DNA of 64,000 bases. It comes from Bacillota bacterium (GTDB taxonomy: Bacteria > Bacillota > Clostridia > Peptostreptococcales > Anaerovoracaceae). The number at the start of each line of letters is the position of its first letter. Position 1 is the first letter of the stretch. The DNA lies in the NCBI GenBank assembly GCA_029101005.1, contig JAQXQE010000017.1:16803-80802 (forward strand). The letters run 5' to 3'. This document shows, in pieces, positions 8,689-19,037 of the stretch. Under the pieces are notes generated by a model. That model was not told where the DNA came from. It worked only from the letters and a program-made list of their open reading frames with translations, and made no database searches. The position numbers and the translations under genes were made by a program.

Positions 8689-9876
8689 ATGATGGTTTAT
8701 TTAGATAACAGCGCAACGACAAGACAGTATGATGAAGTAACTGAGCTTATGTATAAGATTGCGAAGGAGGACTTCGGTAATCCTTCCTCCCTTCATTCGC
8801 TCGGTTTCGAGGCTGGCAATTACCTCTTCGAGGCAAGACAGACAATGGAAGATTGCTTCTACGGCAATGGAAGTGTAATCTTTACATCAAGCGGTACTGA
8901 GGCTGACAATATGGCACTCGTATCAACTTGTCGCAAGATGAGAAGAAGAGGCAACAAGATTATCACAACCAAGGTTGAGCATCCTGCAATTCTCGAAACT
9001 TGTAAGAGACTTCAGGAGGACGGTTTCAATGTTGAGTATCTTGACGTTGATGTAGACGGCTACCTCGAGCCACAGCTTCTCAAGGCTGCACTCGACAAGG
9101 ACACAATCCTTGTCTCAATCATGACTGTTAACAATGAGGTCGGAACAATTGAGCCTGTACTTCCAGCATACAGAACTGTTCAGGAGTTCAATAAGGCTAA
9201 TGGAACTAATATAATTTTCCACACAGATGCTGTTCAAGCTTTTGGCAAGATCGCCATGGACGATGCACCTTTCGACCTTATTTCTGCAAGTGCGCACAAG
9301 ATTCATGGTCCAAAGGGTATGGGTGTTCTCTATATGCGCAAGGATTTGAAGCTGCCTGCATTTATCACTGGTGGTGGTCAGGAGAGCGGATACCGTTCAA
9401 GCACAGAGAATGTGCCTGGAATTGCAGGATTCGGACTGGCTGCAAAGATGGCAACTGCAGATCTCTACAACAAGATGAATCGCATCGGAGAAGTGAATGA
9501 ATACCTGCTCAGAGGACTTACTTCCGAGATCAGCGACGTACTGGTGAACGGACCCGAGGAACTCGGATACACCTTATACGACCACGGCAAGAGATGCCCA
9601 TCTGTACTTAATCTCTCGTTCATGGGAACCAGAGGTGAGGTACTGCTCCACACACTTGAGCAGGACAAGATCTTAGTGAGCACAGGTTCGGCATGTGCTT
9701 CACATAAGACTGGTGATAGCCACGTACTGCAGGCTATGTCGATGAGTCACAAGGAGATTGAAGGTGCAATCAGATTCAGCCTGTCAGAGTTCAATACCAT
9801 CGAGGAGATGGACTACGTAATTGATAGAGTCAAGAAGGCTGTAGAGCGATTCAGAAAGCTCGGCAGTTTTAGATAA
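8689..9876 (+). CDS. Cysteine desulfurase
   Basis: MMVYLDNSATTRQYDEV, SASAHKIHGPKGMGVLYMRK, TGSACAS; start moved to the ATG at 8689. Confidence 0.93.
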   Translation: MMVYLDNSATTRQYDEVTELMYKIAKEDFGNPSSLHSLGFEAGNYLFEARQTMEDCFYGNGSVIFTSSGTEADNMALVSTCRKMRRRGNKIITTKVEHPAILETCKRLQEDGFNVEYLDVDVDGYLEPQLLKAALDKDTILVSIMTVNNEVGTIEPVLPAYRTVQEFNKANGTNIIFHTDAVQAFGKIAMDDAPFDLISASAHKIHGPKGMGVLYMRKDLKLPAFITGGGQESGYRSSTENVPGIAGFGLAAKMATADLYNKMNRIGEVNEYLLRGLTSEISDVLVNGPEELGYTLYDHGKRCPSVLNLSFMGTRGEVLLHTLEQDKILVSTGSACASHKTGDSHVLQAMSMSHKEIEGAIRFSLSEFNTIEEMDYVIDRVKKAVERFRKLGSFR

Positions 9877-9893
9877 GAAAGGATAGAGACGGT

Positions 9894-11075
9894 ATGAAGA
9901 AGAATCTCTATATTGTAAGATGCGGAGAGGTTGCTCTTAAGGGTATGAACAGACCTTATTTCGAGCGAATCCTGCTGGAGAGAGTTAAGAATGCTATCAG
10001 CTGCTATGAGAATGCTGAGGCCTGCTGGAAGAACGGACTTATGCTCGTAAGAGTAGAGGACAGCATTCCAATGAAGGAGGTTGTTAAGAGATGCTCTAAG
10101 GTATTTGGAGTAGCGTCTGTCAGCCCTGCAGTTGAGGCGCCTAAGGATATTGATGCCATCGGTAAGGTTGCATCAGACTTCATGATGAAGCTCATCGAGG
10201 AGGAAGGCATCAAGACTTTCAAGGTTAAGGGTAAGAGAGCGGACAAGAACTTCCCAATCCAGTCACCTGAAATCGGTAAGATTGTCGGAGCTATCATCCT
10301 CAAGACATGCAAGGTTCTGAGCGTAGATGTTCACAATCCTGACTGTGAGCTCTTTGTAGACGTAAGACACGAGGGAACATATATCTTCAGAGATAAGATT
10401 AAGGGCTTCGGCGGACTTCCACTCGGAACTAACGGACGAGGAATGATTCTCATGTCAGGTGGAATCGACAGTCCGGTTGCTGCATTTATGATGGCTAAGA
10501 GAGGAATGACAATTGAAGCTGTTCATTTCCACTCATATCCATACACAAGCCCAAGAGCACAGAAGAAGGTTGAGGACCTTTGTGCTGTACTTGCTGGCTA
10601 TATGGGAACAATCAAGATGCACTGCATTAATCTTCTTCCAATTCAGGAGCAGATTGTACAGAACTGTCCTGAGGACGAGACAACACTGCTCGTAAGAAGA
10701 TTCATGATGAGAATTGCAGAGCAGATTGCTATTAAGAACAACAATATGATGCTCATCACAGGTGAGGACCTCGGTCAGGTAGCAAGCCAGACTGCTGAAG
10801 CACTGGTAGTAACTGATGCCGTTGTAAAGATGCCTGTTATGAGACCTCTCATCGCAATGGACAAGGTTGATATTATGGAGAAGGCTCAGGAGATAGGTAC
10901 GTATGAAATCTCAATTCAGCCTTATGAGGATTGCTGCACAGTATTCCTTCCTAAGCATCCATGCACCAAGCCTAAGCTTGAGAATATCGAGCGTTCAGAG
11001 TCAGCTCTTGATGTTCAGACTCTTGTTGATGCAGCTGTTGCATCAGAGGAGATTGTTGTAATCAAACCAAGATAA
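9894..11075 (+). CDS. thiI: tRNA 4-thiouridine synthase ThiI
   Basis: THUMP domain, LMSGGIDSPVAAFMMAKRG PP-loop; adjacent to a cysteine desulfurase. Confidence 0.96.
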   Translation: MKKNLYIVRCGEVALKGMNRPYFERILLERVKNAISCYENAEACWKNGLMLVRVEDSIPMKEVVKRCSKVFGVASVSPAVEAPKDIDAIGKVASDFMMKLIEEEGIKTFKVKGKRADKNFPIQSPEIGKIVGAIILKTCKVLSVDVHNPDCELFVDVRHEGTYIFRDKIKGFGGLPLGTNGRGMILMSGGIDSPVAAFMMAKRGMTIEAVHFHSYPYTSPRAQKKVEDLCAVLAGYMGTIKMHCINLLPIQEQIVQNCPEDETTLLVRRFMMRIAEQIAIKNNNMMLITGEDLGQVASQTAEALVVTDAVVKMPVMRPLIAMDKVDIMEKAQEIGTYEISIQPYEDCCTVFLPKHPCTKPKLENIERSESALDVQTLVDAAVASEEIVVIKPR

Positions 11076-11146
11076 TAATATAAATTATCTCCGAAAGATG
11101 ATATAATTATTCGACTATAGATTTTACACAAGAAGGAGTACGCGAA

Positions 11147-12892
11147 ATGGCAAAAGCAAAGATCGATTTCAATGACCAGGCTGTTAGAGATATGTTCAGA
11201 CATACAAGCTCACACATTCTGGCTCAGGCAATTAAGAGAATCTGGCCAGAGGCAAAGCTTGCTATCGGCCCATCAATCGAGAATGGCTTCTATTACGATA
11301 TAGATCTGGATTATAAGTTAACTGATCAGGATCTTCTCAAGATTATGAAGGAGATGAAGAAGATCACACAGGCTAACTATCCACTTGAGAGATTCGAGCT
11401 TCCTAGAGAAGAGGCTATCAAGCTGATGGAGGAGAAGGGCGAGGACTACAAGGTAGAGCTCATCAACGACCTTCCTGAGGATGCAGTAATCTCATTCTAC
11501 AAGCAGGGTGATTTCACAGACCTCTGTGCTGGTCCACACGTTGAGTCAACAGGCGTTATCAAGGCATTCAAGCTGACAAGCGTTGCTGGTGCATATTGGA
11601 GAGGTAACTCAGACAATAAGATGCTCCAGAGAGTATACGGAACATCATTCCCAAGTCAGGCAGAGCTTGACGAGTACCTCGCTAAGATTGAAGAGGCTAA
11701 GAAGAGAGACCACAGAAAGATCGGTAAGGAGATGGATCTCTTCATGATCGCTGATGAGGGTCCAGGATTCCCATTCTTCCTTCCTAAGGGAATGGTTATC
11801 AGAAATGAGCTCGAGAGCTTCTGGAAGCAGGAGCACTATAAGAGAGGTTATGAGGAGATTAGAACTCCACTCATCCTCAACGAGCAGCTCTGGAGAACTT
11901 CAGGACATTGGGATCACTATAAGGAGAATATGTACTTCACACAGATTGACGAGGCAGATTACGCTATCAAGCCTATGAACTGCCCAGGTTCAATACTTGC
12001 ATTCAAGAGAAAGATGTGGTCATACAGAGAGCTTCCTGTAAGATATGCAGAGCTCGGACAGTGCCACAGACATGAGCTCTCAGGAGCACTTCACGGACTG
12101 ATGAGAGTAAGAACATTCGTACAGGATGATGCTCATATCTTCATGCTCCTCGAGCAGACAAGAGAAGAGGTTACTAACGTAATCAAGCTCTACGATGATC
12201 TTTACAAGCTCTTCGGACTCCCATACCACATCGAGCTCTCAACAAGACCTGAGAATTCAATGGGAACAGAGGAGGAGTGGAATACAGCTGAGTCAGCACT
12301 GAAGGATGCTATCGAGTCTGTAGGCGTTCCTTACGTAATCAACGAGGGAGACGGTGCATTCTACGGCCCTAAGCTCGACTTCCATCTTGAGGATACACTC
12401 GGAAGAACATGGCAGTGCGGTACAATCCAGCTCGACCTTCAGATGCCACAGAACTTCGATGTAACATACATCGGACCAGACGGCAATAAGCACAGACCTC
12501 TGATGATTCACAGAGCTGCATTTGGTTCTGTTGAGAGATTCATCGGAATCCTCATCGAGCACTTCGCGGGTAAGTTCCCACTCTGGCTCGCACCTGTACA
12601 GGTTAAGCTCTGCACAGTTACAGATGCTAATGCTGAATTCGCTGTAGCAGTTGCTGACAAAATGAGAGAGGCTGGAATCAGAGTTGAGCTCGACCTCAGA
12701 AATGAGAAGATCGGCTATAAGATCAGAGAGGCTAGAAACGCAAGAGATTCATACATCTGCGTAATCGGTGAGCGTGAGGCTGAGGAGAATTCACTTTCAG
12801 TAAGATCAATCAAGACAGGTGATCTTGGTACAATTGCTGTAGATGAGTTCATCGAGAAGCTCAAGGAAGAAATCACAACAAAGGCAATGTAA
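11147..12892 (+). CDS. thrS: Threonyl-tRNA synthetase, TGS-less form (581 aa)
   Basis: [35 protein letters not shown] editing domain starts near residue 18; class II catalytic motifs downstream. Confidence 0.97.
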   Translation: MAKAKIDFNDQAVRDMFRHTSSHILAQAIKRIWPEAKLAIGPSIENGFYYDIDLDYKLTDQDLLKIMKEMKKITQANYPLERFELPREEAIKLMEEKGEDYKVELINDLPEDAVISFYKQGDFTDLCAGPHVESTGVIKAFKLTSVAGAYWRGNSDNKMLQRVYGTSFPSQAELDEYLAKIEEAKKRDHRKIGKEMDLFMIADEGPGFPFFLPKGMVIRNELESFWKQEHYKRGYEEIRTPLILNEQLWRTSGHWDHYKENMYFTQIDEADYAIKPMNCPGSILAFKRKMWSYRELPVRYAELGQCHRHELSGALHGLMRVRTFVQDDAHIFMLLEQTREEVTNVIKLYDDLYKLFGLPYHIELSTRPENSMGTEEEWNTAESALKDAIESVGVPYVINEGDGAFYGPKLDFHLEDTLGRTWQCGTIQLDLQMPQNFDVTYIGPDGNKHRPLMIHRAAFGSVERFIGILIEHFAGKFPLWLAPVQVKLCTVTDANAEFAVAVADKMREAGIRVELDLRNEKIGYKIREARNARDSYICVIGEREAEENSLSVRSIKTGDLGTIAVDEFIEKLKEEITTKAM

Positions 12893-12906
12893 CAACGGGG
12901 AGTATT

Positions 12907-13611
12907 ATGGCTATCAAATACAATAGAGTACTGATTAAGCTTAGCGGAGAAGCTCTTGCAGGTGAGCAGGGCTTCGGCGTTAACCCAGAGATGACACTTC
13001 AGACTGCTGCACAGATCAAGGAGATCCGTGATATGGGCGTGCAGGTTGGTATCGTAGTTGGTGGAGGCAATTTCTTCAGAGGAAGAACTGGCAAGAGCAT
13101 CGACAGACCAACAGCTGACTATATGGGAATGCTCGCAACAGTTATGAATGCACTTGCACTTCAGGATTCACTTCTGTCAATTGGTTGTGAGGCGAAGGTT
13201 ATGACTGCTATCGAGATTAGAGATATGGCTGAGGGATACTCAAGAAGAAAGGCTCTTGATTATCTTGATGAGGGTAAGGTAGTAATCTTCGGTGGCGGAA
13301 CGGGAAGCCCATTCTTCACAACTGATACAACTGCAGCTCTCAGAGCAGCAGAAATTGGCGCAGAGGTTCTCCTCCTCGCCAAGAACATCGATGCAGTATA
13401 TTCTGCAGATCCTAAGATTGATCCTAATGCTGAGAGATTTGAGGAACTCTCATACATGGATATAATTGAGAAAGACCTTAAGGTAATGGATTTAACGGCA
13501 GCTACTCTCTGTAAGGATACATCGACTAAGATATATGTATTCGCTCTTGCAGAAGAGGGCAATCTCATGAGAGTGGTTAACGGCGAGAACGTCGGAACCC
13601 TGATTCAGTAA
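12907..13611 (+). CDS. pyrH: UMP kinase
   Basis: [19 protein letters not shown]...[11 protein letters not shown]. Confidence 0.97.
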   Translation: MAIKYNRVLIKLSGEALAGEQGFGVNPEMTLQTAAQIKEIRDMGVQVGIVVGGGNFFRGRTGKSIDRPTADYMGMLATVMNALALQDSLLSIGCEAKVMTAIEIRDMAEGYSRRKALDYLDEGKVVIFGGGTGSPFFTTDTTAALRAAEIGAEVLLLAKNIDAVYSADPKIDPNAERFEELSYMDIIEKDLKVMDLTAATLCKDTSTKIYVFALAEEGNLMRVVNGENVGTLIQ

Positions 13612-13628
13612 TTAAACGGAGGATAGAT

Positions 13629-14183
13629 ATGTCTCACCACAAGAAGACTTTTGAAGAGAGAATTGAGAAGACTTATGAAGTTCTCGGCGAGAATCTCAAT
13701 ACAGTAAGAGCAGGAAGAGCAAACGCTGCACTTCTTGACAAGGTAATGGTTTCATACTATGGAGTACCTACACCACTTAAGGCTCTGGCTAATATTTCAG
13801 TTCCAGATCCAAGAACAATTATGATTACACCATTTGATGTTAAGTCAGTATCAGATATCGAGAAAGGTATCAACGAGGCTAACATCGGAATCAACCCAAC
13901 AAATGATGGTAAGGTAATCAGACTCGTAGTACCACAGCTCACAGAGGAGAGACGTAAGGAGCTCCAGAAGGTTGTTAAGAAGTATGGCGAGGATGCTAAG
14001 GTTGCTATCAGAAATCTCAGAAGAGAGCATAACGATGTTCTCAAGAAGATGGAGAAGGAAGGCGAGCTTACAGAGGACGATTGCAAGAAGGAGCTTGATG
14101 CTACTCAGAAGACAATCGATAAGGCTGTTAAGCACATCGATGAGATTATCGAGAAGAAGACAAAGGAAATTATGGAAGTATAA
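13629..14183 (+). CDS. frr: Ribosome recycling factor
   Basis: LNTVRAGRANAALLDKVMVSYYGVPTPLKALANISVPDPRTIMI. Confidence 0.97.
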   Translation: MSHHKKTFEERIEKTYEVLGENLNTVRAGRANAALLDKVMVSYYGVPTPLKALANISVPDPRTIMITPFDVKSVSDIEKGINEANIGINPTNDGKVIRLVVPQLTEERRKELQKVVKKYGEDAKVAIRNLRREHNDVLKKMEKEGELTEDDCKKELDATQKTIDKAVKHIDEIIEKKTKEIMEV

Positions 14184-14190
14184 GTCAAAC

Positions 14191-14218
14191 AACGTGGCCT
14201 CTGGCCACGTGTTTGCTA
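14191..14218 (+). terminator. Hairpin between frr and uppS
   Basis: acgtggcc-tct-ggccacgt-gtttgctattt. Confidence 0.55.
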
Positions 14219-14234
14219 TTTAAGGGAAAGTGCT

Positions 14235-14978
14235 ATGATAGACAAGAATAAACTACCTGTTCATGTTGGAATCATCATGGACGGCAACGGAAGATGGGCT
14301 AAGCAGAGAATGCTTCCTCGCGTTATGGGACATAATGCAGGTATGGAGGCAATGAAGAAGATTGTTATTGCCGCTTCTAATATGGGAATTAAGCATTTGA
14401 CTGTATACGCCTTCTCAACAGAGAACTGGAAGAGAAGCGTTGAGGAGGTCAATGGAATCTTCAAGCTAATCGTTAAGTATGTTAATTCTGAACTGCAGGA
14501 ACTCATCGACAATAATGTTCACATCAATATTCTCGGTGAGTATGATATGCTCCCTCAGGATTCGGTTGAAGCGATTGATAAGCTCCTATCTTCGACAGCT
14601 GGCGATGATGGTCTTACGTTCAATATTGCTCTTAACTACGGTGGAAGAGATGAGATCGTAAAGGCTGTAAGGGCACTCTACGAAGAGAAGAAGAATCAGG
14701 AAGAGCAGGGAGTATTCATAGAGATCACAGAGGATGATATCAGCAGATACCTCTACACAGGTTCTGCTAATCATGATATTCCAGATCCTGACCTCATCAT
14801 CAGAACAAGTGGTGAGGAGAGAATGTCCAACTTCCTTGTGTGGCAGGCTGCATACAGTGAGCTGATGTTCACTGATACACTATGGCCTGACTTCACAGCT
14901 GAGGAGTTTGAGCAGATGGTGGAGAAGTTCACTCATCGTAACAGACGCTTCGGAGGAAGAAAGGAAGAAGACAAATAA
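14235..14978 (+). CDS. uppS: Isoprenyl (undecaprenyl) diphosphate synthase
   Basis: HVGIIMDGNGRWAKQRMLPRVMGHNAGMEA ... IRTSGEERMSNFLVWQAAYSELMF. Confidence 0.97.
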   Translation: MIDKNKLPVHVGIIMDGNGRWAKQRMLPRVMGHNAGMEAMKKIVIAASNMGIKHLTVYAFSTENWKRSVEEVNGIFKLIVKYVNSELQELIDNNVHINILGEYDMLPQDSVEAIDKLLSSTAGDDGLTFNIALNYGGRDEIVKAVRALYEEKKNQEEQGVFIEITEDDISRYLYTGSANHDIPDPDLIIRTSGEERMSNFLVWQAAYSELMFTDTLWPDFTAEEFEQMVEKFTHRNRRFGGRKEEDK

Positions 14979-15009
14979 GATATATCCGTAGACTAAAGGT
15001 GGGTTTATT

Positions 15010-15813
15010 ATGAAGACAAGAGTTATTGCGGGCCTCTGTATGGCTCCATTACTGGTTATTATCTATTTCGGAGGAACTGCGCTTGCGATTGCTGCTGCAC
15101 TTATCGCACTCATGGGCGTAACTGAGTTCTATAAGGGTTGGGAAGCACTTGGTGTTAAGCCTTGCAAGAATCTTGCATACGTGATGATTGCTGTCCTCTA
15201 TGCAGGTCACTTCATTCTTGGCGCAGACCAGGTATTCATTATGGCATGGCTCTTCGTATCAATTACAGCTGCTATGATCTACGGCTGGGATCTTGAGAAG
15301 AGAGGTCCATACGATGCTATGGCTACAGTTCTTGGACTTGTGTATGTAGTATTCTTCTCATACCATATCGTTCTGATTGACTGCACTCTCTGGGGACAGC
15401 TCGTATGGCTAGTAGTAATTGCGGCTTTCGGATCAGATATTATGGCATACTTCTCAGGCTACCTCTTTGGTAAGCACAAGCTTGCACCGGTACTGAGCCC
15501 TAAGAAGACTATTGAGGGTGCTATTGGAGGTTTTATTGGAGCAGGCTTCTTCTGCGGACTCTTTGCATATATTTTCTTCGATCACGGAATGCTCGTTCAC
15601 TATATCATCGTAGGACTGATTGGAGGAGCGTTCTCTCAGGCAGGAGACCTCACAGCATCTGCATTCAAGCGTAAGATGGGCATCAAGGATTACGGTAATC
15701 TCATCCCTGGACATGGTGGAATCATGGACAGATTTGACAGCATTCTCTTTGTTGCACCACTCGTGTATTACTACATCGCCTTTGTACTTAAGGTAGCGAC
15801 AATATCATGGTAA
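15010..15813 (+). CDS. cdsA: Phosphatidate cytidylyltransferase
   Basis: Polytopic; FGKHKLAPVLSPKKTIEGAIGGF...KDYGNLIPGHGGIMDRFDSILF. Confidence 0.96.
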   Translation: MKTRVIAGLCMAPLLVIIYFGGTALAIAAALIALMGVTEFYKGWEALGVKPCKNLAYVMIAVLYAGHFILGADQVFIMAWLFVSITAAMIYGWDLEKRGPYDAMATVLGLVYVVFFSYHIVLIDCTLWGQLVWLVVIAAFGSDIMAYFSGYLFGKHKLAPVLSPKKTIEGAIGGFIGAGFFCGLFAYIFFDHGMLVHYIIVGLIGGAFSQAGDLTASAFKRKMGIKDYGNLIPGHGGIMDRFDSILFVAPLVYYYIAFVLKVATISW

Positions 15814-16955
15814 AAAGAATTATTATTATGGGCAGCACCGGTTCTATCGGTTGCCAGGCCCTCGATATTATCAGAGACAATCCTGACAAGTTCAAGGCTG
15901 TTGCTCTCACATGTAACAGCAGAGTTGATGACATTGTCGGACAGATCAGAGAATTTGCTCCTGAGGCTGTATGTGTCGGACGAGAGGAAGACGCGCGCAG
16001 ACTCCAGCAGCTTTTCCCTGAGGTGACGATATACTTTGGTTCAGAGGGACTTGTCGAGCTTGCCAAGCTTGATGCGGATATGGTTCTCAATTCTCTCATG
16101 GGTATCAGCGGACTTGAGCCAACATATGCTGCGATTAAGACTGGCAAGGACATTGCACTTGCGAATAAGGAGACACTCGTTACGGGTGGAGCACTGATTA
16201 CTGAGCTCTGTAAGGAGAAGGGCGTTAAGCTTCTTCCTGTAGACAGCGAGCACAGTGCCATCTTCCAGTGTCTGCAGGGCAATATGAATCAGAAGATCAA
16301 GAGAATTCTGCTGACATGCTCGGGTGGTCCGTTCAGACACGCGAGCCTTGAGGATCTTGAGAGTGTTACTGTCGAGCAGGCTCTCAATCATCCAAAGTGG
16401 AATATGGGAAGCAAGATTACAATCGACTCTGCGACAATGATGAACAAGGGTCTTGAGGTTATCGAGGCAAAGTGGCTCTTTGATGTTGAGCCTGAGCAGA
16501 TTCACGTTCATATTCATCCGCAGAGCATTGTGCATTCAATGGTAGAGTTTGAGGATACATCGGTAATTGCACAGCTTGGACTTCCAGATATGAGAATTCC
16601 AATCAGCTATGCTTTCAATTATCCTGACAGACTGCCATATAAAGGCGATAGTCTTGACTTCTTCACAACTGGCGCTGATCTTCACTTCGAGAAGCCTCGT
16701 ACAGAGGTTTTCCGTAGCATCGACCTCGCATATGAGGCCCTGCGTGAAGGCGGAAGTGTCCCGGTTGTACTGAACGGAGCTAACGAGGAACTCGTTGCGC
16801 TTTTCCTTGCGGGTAAGATTAAGTTCCTCGATATTCAGAGAACGGTAGAGAAGGTGATGGATGTGCACACACCTTCTGTTCCTAAGACGGTAGAAGAGAT
16901 TATTGCCATTGACGCTTATTCAAGGGCCAAGGCAAGAGAAATTGTAGGTAGATAG
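15807..16955 (+). CDS. dxr: 1-deoxy-D-xylulose 5-phosphate reductoisomerase
   Basis: IMGSTGSIGCQALDII, ALANKETLVTGG, LPVDSEHSAIFQCL. Confidence 0.97.
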   Translation: MVKRIIIMGSTGSIGCQALDIIRDNPDKFKAVALTCNSRVDDIVGQIREFAPEAVCVGREEDARRLQQLFPEVTIYFGSEGLVELAKLDADMVLNSLMGISGLEPTYAAIKTGKDIALANKETLVTGGALITELCKEKGVKLLPVDSEHSAIFQCLQGNMNQKIKRILLTCSGGPFRHASLEDLESVTVEQALNHPKWNMGSKITIDSATMMNKGLEVIEAKWLFDVEPEQIHVHIHPQSIVHSMVEFEDTSVIAQLGLPDMRIPISYAFNYPDRLPYKGDSLDFFTTGADLHFEKPRTEVFRSIDLAYEALREGGSVPVVLNGANEELVALFLAGKIKFLDIQRTVEKVMDVHTPSVPKTVEEIIAIDAYSRAKAREIVGR

Positions 16956-17960
16956 ATGTTAGTAACTGCAGTACTATTCGTACTTATGCTACTCATCCTT
17001 GTAATTCCGCATGAGTTCGGTCACATGATTGTGGCTAAGATGTGCGGTGTGCAGGTTAATGAGTTCTCGGTGGGCATGGGCCCGCTGATATATCAGAAGC
17101 AAAAAGGAGAGACGATGTATTCGATACGCCTCCTTCCGCTCGGAGGTTTCTGCGCGATGGAAGGTGAAGACGAAGACAGCGACAATCCTAGAGCATTCAA
17201 TAACAAGACGGCAGCTCAGAAGATTGCAATTCTTCTTGCTGGGGTATTCATGAATGTGGTGATTGCTATACTCGTATGCATTATCACATTCACAGCGGCA
17301 GGAATAGCTGTCAACACAATTGATACTGTAGCTGACGGTTCACCTGCAGCAGTAGCAGGACTTGAGGCTGGAGACAAGATTATCGAGGTTGACGGCCAGA
17401 AGGTCAGCAGATGGTCTGATACAGTTCTCGCAATCGCTGAATACCAGGAGGGTGATAAACTTGAGATGACAGTTCAAAGAGACAATCAGCTCAAGACAGT
17501 ATTTATTGTGCCGGAATTCAACGAAGAGGTTCAAAGATACACAATCGGCATTACAGCTGGAGTATCGCACAATATCATTCAGACGGTGCCTTATGGTGTC
17601 TACTACACCAAGCAGCTGAACAAAGTGATGATAGAGTCATTCAAGATGCTCTTCACAGGCAAGGTGTCGAAGGATGAGTTATCTGGACCTGTTGGACTAG
17701 TTAAGATCGTAGATCAGACTAAGGCGAATTACACTTCATACCTGCTGCTTCTGGCTCTGGTAAGCCTTAACCTTGCTATATTCAATATTCTGCCATTTCC
17801 AGCTCTTGATGGAGGAAGAATTCTCTTCGTGCTGATAAGACTGGTAACGGGTAATGCAATCTCGGACGAGATGGAGGGAACAGTCCACACGATTGGAATG
17901 CTACTTCTTCTCGGACTGTTCGTGTTCATAACATTCAACGATATTCTCAATTTTTTCTAA
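16956..17960 (+). CDS. rseP: RIP (site-2) metalloprotease
   Basis: HEFGHMIVAKMCGVQVNEFSVGMGP, PDZ domain, LPFPALDGGRILF. Confidence 0.95.
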   Translation: MLVTAVLFVLMLLILVIPHEFGHMIVAKMCGVQVNEFSVGMGPLIYQKQKGETMYSIRLLPLGGFCAMEGEDEDSDNPRAFNNKTAAQKIAILLAGVFMNVVIAILVCIITFTAAGIAVNTIDTVADGSPAAVAGLEAGDKIIEVDGQKVSRWSDTVLAIAEYQEGDKLEMTVQRDNQLKTVFIVPEFNEEVQRYTIGITAGVSHNIIQTVPYGVYYTKQLNKVMIESFKMLFTGKVSKDELSGPVGLVKIVDQTKANYTSYLLLLALVSLNLAIFNILPFPALDGGRILFVLIRLVTGNAISDEMEGTVHTIGMLLLLGLFVFITFNDILNFF

Positions 17961-17975
17961 TTGCAGGAGACTGAT

Positions 17976-19037
17976 ATGACTTTAAGTGTAAATTGCGGTG
18001 GCGTACAGATTGGTGGCGGTGCTCCAGTATCAATTCAGTCTATGACTAATGTCGACACAAGAGATACCAAGGCACTTCTCAGACAGATTGATGAGCTTGC
18101 TGATGCAGGTTGTCAAATCATAAGAGCGGCTGTTCCAGATATGGAGGCAGCTGAGTCGTTTGCGCGTGCCAAGAAGGAAGCTAAGATACCAATGGTTGCC
18201 GATATTCATTTCGATTACAAGCTCGCTCTCGCTTCAATAGAGGGTGGTGCAGATAAGATCAGAATTAACCCTGGTAATATCGGAAGCATTGAGAATGTAC
18301 GCAAGGTTGTAGATGCTGCAAAGGAGAGAAATATACCTATCAGAGTTGGTGTTAATTCTGGCTCGCTTCAGACGGATATCAGAGAGAAGTACAACGGAGT
18401 GACTGCTGCAGCTCTTGCTGAGAGCGGACTGGCAACACTCAAGATTATCGAGGATATCGGATATGATCAGCTCGTAGTATCCATCAAATCATCTGATGTT
18501 AAGATGAATTATGATGCACATATGATGCTCAAGGATATGACTGATCATCCTATACACATCGGTATTACCGAATCTGGTACACCCGAGAATGGTAAACTAA
18601 AGTCTGCAGTAGGAATTGGAAGCCTGCTCCTCGCTGGAGTGGGAGATACTATGCGTGTATCCCTTACAGATAATCCTGTTAACGAGGTTATCTGGGCTAG
18701 ACGCATTCTTGAGACAGTAGGTCTCAGGGAGAAGAGCTTTGAGATTGTCTCATGTCCTACATGCGGAAGAACAGAGATTGATCTGATTGGTCTTGCACTC
18801 GAGGCAGAGGCGAGACTTGCGAAGATTGGAGAGATTAGAGCTGCTCAGGGCAAGAAGCCTCTCAAGGTTGCAGTTATGGGCTGTGCGGTTAACGGACCGG
18901 GAGAGTCAAGAGAGGCTGACTATGGAATTGCTGGAGGAAGAGGGGAAGGACTTGTCTTCGCTCACGGCGAGATTATCGAGAAGGTACCTGAAGAGCAGCT
19001 TATCGATAGATTATTGGAGATAATTGCGAATGATTAA
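17976..19037 (+). CDS. ispG: 4-hydroxy-3-methylbut-2-en-1-yl diphosphate synthase
   Basis: VSIQSMTNVDTRDTKALLRQIDELADAGCQIIR; CPTCGRTEID; ATG at 17976 preferred over TTG 17961. Confidence 0.96.
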   Translation: MTLSVNCGGVQIGGGAPVSIQSMTNVDTRDTKALLRQIDELADAGCQIIRAAVPDMEAAESFARAKKEAKIPMVADIHFDYKLALASIEGGADKIRINPGNIGSIENVRKVVDAAKERNIPIRVGVNSGSLQTDIREKYNGVTAAALAESGLATLKIIEDIGYDQLVVSIKSSDVKMNYDAHMMLKDMTDHPIHIGITESGTPENGKLKSAVGIGSLLLAGVGDTMRVSLTDNPVNEVIWARRILETVGLREKSFEIVSCPTCGRTEIDLIGLALEAEARLAKIGEIRAAQGKKPLKVAVMGCAVNGPGESREADYGIAGGRGEGLVFAHGEIIEKVPEEQLIDRLLEIIAND

